A stretch of 37,454 nucleotides of DNA from Planctomicrobium piriforme (GTDB lineage Bacteria; Planctomycetota; Planctomycetia; Pirellulales; UBA1268). Positions 35,640-37,454 of the stretch are shown in pieces. Position 1 is the first letter of the stretch. Each line of letters begins with the position of its first letter. The stretch spans positions 1 to 37,454 of the forward strand of contig CAMBUD010000020.1 of NCBI GenBank assembly GCA_945871035.1, given 5' to 3'. A program made the translations under genes and the position numbers. The notes under the pieces were generated by a model that did no database searches, was not told the origin of the DNA, and worked only from the letters and a program-made list of their open reading frames with translations.

Positions 35640-36961
35640 TTGTTCCTGTTGCCATTTCCTATAACACTTTCGTTGTGATGGTTGGTGTGGCGGCAGTGGG
35701 GTTTGCGGCCGGTGTCATCGGCTGCCTGAGTGTGCTGCGCAGACGCGCGCTGGTGGGTGATGCGGCAGCGCATGCGACGCTGATCGGCGTGGCGTGCGCC
35801 TTCTTAGCAACCGGTCGTCGTGACCTGTCGCTCCTGTTAGCCGGTGCGTTGGTCTCTGCAATCGCCAGTCTGGGTCTGCTGGTGCTGCTGCGTTGCTGGA
35901 CGCGCACCCGCGATGACGCGGCCACAGCAATCGTTCAGAGCGTATCGTTTGGGCTCGGCATCACGCTCATCTCCGGTATCACCGCTCGTGGCATTGCCAA
36001 TGGCGCGGGTCTGGAGCAATTTCTGCTCGGGCATACCGCGGCGCTGACGGCGGGGGATGCTATTTTGCTGGGGCTGGTTTCGTGCGCAGCCGTTGGACTC
36101 CTTTTGTTGGGGTTTAAGGAGGCAACGCTCGTGGCGTTCGATGCGTCGTTTGCTGCTGCTACGGGTTGGCCAGTCTTGCTTCTGGATTACGGCTTGGTGG
36201 CACTGGTGGCAGTCATGATGGTGGTGGGACTGCCGGCCGCGGGAGCGGTGCTGGTGACAGCCTTGGTGGTGATTCCACCGGTAGCAGCTCGCCAATGGAC
36301 CGACCGCGTATCAACGATGCTTTTGCTCTCGGGATTATTCGGTTTGTTTTCTGCAGTGGTTGGAGTGCTCACCAGTGCTCTGGTGCCACGGTTGGCAACC
36401 GGACCAATGGTTGTGCTGGTGGCTGCGTCGATTGTCACACTGTCTTTTTTCTGCGCACCGGTGCGCGGCTGGCTGGCCCGCGCGATTCGCCTGCGTCAGG
36501 TGCAGCGCAGTTGGGCCGAGGGTCGGGTGCTTACAGTGGCACAGGAGTGCGCTACCAGCGCGGATGCAGCCTCACAGATGCTCTTCCTAGCGGGAACCTT
36601 TGCCGAGCAGGACGTGCGACTGCGGGTGGCCTGCGATGACGGTGGTCGTAATCGCGATACCGCACGCGCCTGGCGACGGCTTGTGGACAGAAAATGGATT
36701 GAACGCTTTCCGCGGGCAGCAACGTTGACAACGCATAGCAGTGCACCGGGAAGTCAGACCAGCCCAGAACTCTGGCAATTGACTCAAGTCGGCCGAGAAA
36801 AAGCACTGGAGCGGGCCCGGCGTCTACGGCTGTGGGACGACGTCTTTGCTGTCTCTCGAGACGATGCCCGCGAGTTTCTCACGATCGATCTGCCGGCGCC
36901 GGAAGCCGTCCTCACAGCGGCGCGGTTGGCAGTCATTCAGGCGGCAGCTGCCGATAGGTGA
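35636..36961 (+). CDS. metal ABC transporter permease fused to a DtxR-like winged-helix tail (YtgCR-like)
   Basis: The first about 285 residues are an ABC-3-family permease with eight or so helices. It contains [11 protein letters not shown], close to the coupling motif GDAISH seen in the next gene, and [11 protein letters not shown], a conserved late segment. The remaining about 155 residues are soluble. They include a helix-rich part with [20 protein letters not shown], then [23 protein letters not shown], which follows the DtxR/MntR pattern LTxxGxxxAxxxxRRHRLxE at the end of the winged helix. In Chlamydia, YtgCR has the same fusion and its YtgR part is released as an iron-dependent repressor. 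The usual HxxxE-type metal ligands after that motif are not evident here. GTG 35636 overlaps the ATPase stop. A purely structural tail is possible. Confidence 0.85.
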   Translation: MIVPVAISYNTFVVMVGVAAVGFAAGVIGCLSVLRRRALVGDAAAHATLIGVACAFLATGRRDLSLLLAGALVSAIASLGLLVLLRCWTRTRDDAATAIVQSVSFGLGITLISGITARGIANGAGLEQFLLGHTAALTAGDAILLGLVSCAAVGLLLLGFKEATLVAFDASFAAATGWPVLLLDYGLVALVAVMMVVGLPAAGAVLVTALVVIPPVAARQWTDRVSTMLLLSGLFGLFSAVVGVLTSALVPRLATGPMVVLVAASIVTLSFFCAPVRGWLARAIRLRQVQRSWAEGRVLTVAQECATSADAASQMLFLAGTFAEQDVRLRVACDDGGRNRDTARAWRRLVDRKWIERFPRAATLTTHSSAPGSQTSPELWQLTQVGREKALERARRLRLWDDVFAVSRDDAREFLTIDLPAPEAVLTAARLAVIQAAAADR

Positions 36962-36967
36962 GACCCA

Positions 36968-37454
36968 ATGTTTTCAATCTTTACCGAAAGCAGCGGCATG
37001 CATGCGTGGGCCATTGCCACCGCAGCGATGGTGTCTGCTGGCGCGGCACTGGTGGGAACGCTGCTGGTTGTGCGCCGCATGAGCCTGCTGGGCGATGCGA
37101 TCAGCCACGCCATGCTGCCGGGGATCGTGATCGCTGTGCTGGCTGGTGCGCGGCCCGGAGGCATCTTTGTGCTGGTGGGGGCAGTGGCCGCAGGACTTTT
37201 AACCGTCTGGTTGACGCAGGTGCTGCATGCGCAGGGCGCACTGGCTGAAGATGCCAGCGCAGGCGTCGTGTTTACAACCCTGTTTGCGATCGGAGTGGTG
37301 ATGGTGACTGCGGCAGCCTCGCGCATCGATCTTGATCCCTCGTGCGTGCTGTATGGCATTTTAGAACTGCTGCCTTTCGATACCGTGAGGCTTGCAGGCT
37401 GGGAGATTCCGCGTGCCTTCATCACGGCTACTTCTGTTTCTGCGCTGCTGAGCG
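36968..37454 (+). CDS. second metal ABC transporter permease, TroD/YtgD-like (partial, runs off window)
   Basis: Open reading frame without a stop to the last base; about 162 residues are visible. It starts MFSIFTESSGMHAWAIAT, followed by a hydrophobic segment and RRMSLLGDAISHAMLPG, the ABC-3 permease coupling motif that contacts the ATPase. Further helices follow (VLVGAVAAGLLTVWL, VVFTTLFAIGVVMVTAA), then LDPSCVLYGILELL, a segment typical of the second permease of Mn/Zn/Fe importers. AGGTGAG just before ATG 36968 serves as ribosome site; the gap to the previous gene is 6 bases. Whether this copy also bears a C-terminal extension cannot be seen. Confidence 0.92.
   Translation, partial: MFSIFTESSGMHAWAIATAAMVSAGAALVGTLLVVRRMSLLGDAISHAMLPGIVIAVLAGARPGGIFVLVGAVAAGLLTVWLTQVLHAQGALAEDASAGVVFTTLFAIGVVMVTAAASRIDLDPSCVLYGILELLPFDTVRLAGWEIPRAFITATSVSALLS

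Noticed and set aside
36958..37248. 96-codon plus-strand open frame starting at 36958
   Set aside because: The frame starting at ATG 36968 encodes a clear ABC-3 permease with GDAISH and hydrophobic helices across the same bases.

Overview
The window looks like a chromosomal segment of a planctomycete, probably Pirellulales/Pirellulaceae. This is inferred, not proven. The grounds are: a YidC insertase of 779 residues with a PDZ-like domain in its periplasmic part; an FHA-GAF histidine kinase; frequent GTG/TTG starts; a Gram-negative outer-membrane set (OmpH/Skp, LpxC, LpxA); and a metal transporter whose permease carries a DtxR-like tail, an arrangement otherwise known from Chlamydia in the same PVC superphylum. 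No tRNA, rRNA, CRISPR array, IS element or prophage gene was recognised. Coding density is high and no gene-free stretch exceeds 300 bases. The longest gaps are 24981-25244, 2405-2630 and 18141-18344.

Layout. 21-2404 (+): an IscA/ErpA-type Fe-S carrier, a fused CbiE-CbiT cobalamin methyltransferase, and a PIG-L/BshB1-like deacetylase overlapping it by 4 bases. 2631-5080: ychF (-), then a 3-methyladenine DNA glycosylase and an exported MsrA (+). 5124-9376 (-): a full-length pyruvate carboxylase and tsaB. 9490-16028 (+): a calcineurin-like phosphoesterase, yidC, mnmE with altered G motifs, and an orphan aldehyde dehydrogenase-fold protein. 16080-18140 (-): a UvrD/PcrA-like helicase. 18345-20145 (+): a membrane-anchored TPR-like protein and an RluD-type pseudouridine synthase. 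20167-22814 (-): an FHA-GAF histidine kinase overlapping a family-2 glycosyltransferase by 4 bases. 22971-28809 (+): a membrane-anchored M28 peptidase with a PDZ domain, then ompH, lpxC, lpxA and a Gfo/Idh/MocA oxidoreductase. 28872-33655 (-): a GNAT acetyltransferase, a complementary pair of M16 peptidase-like proteins, and an ABC-2-type permease. 33830-end (+): a TroA/YtgA-type metal ABC transporter operon cut by the window edge.

How the genes work together. ompH-lpxC-lpxA-oxidoreductase is an outer-membrane/lipid A block. Its last two genes overlap by 4 bases, and a GnnA-like step (3-amino-GlcNAc lipid A) is possible. yidC-mnmE follows the widespread yidC/mnmE neighbourhood. The two M16 genes overlap and divide the family motifs between them: one keeps the zinc motif HxxEH, the other the conserved Arg/Tyr region.

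The most notable system is the metal transporter at the right end. Gene order is binding protein, ATPase, permease with a DtxR-like C-terminal tail, second permease. This matches chlamydial ytgA-ytgB-ytgCR-ytgD, but the tail here seems to lack the usual histidine metal ligands. Everything else is housekeeping or ordinary accessory content. No wholly unknown multi-gene system was found.
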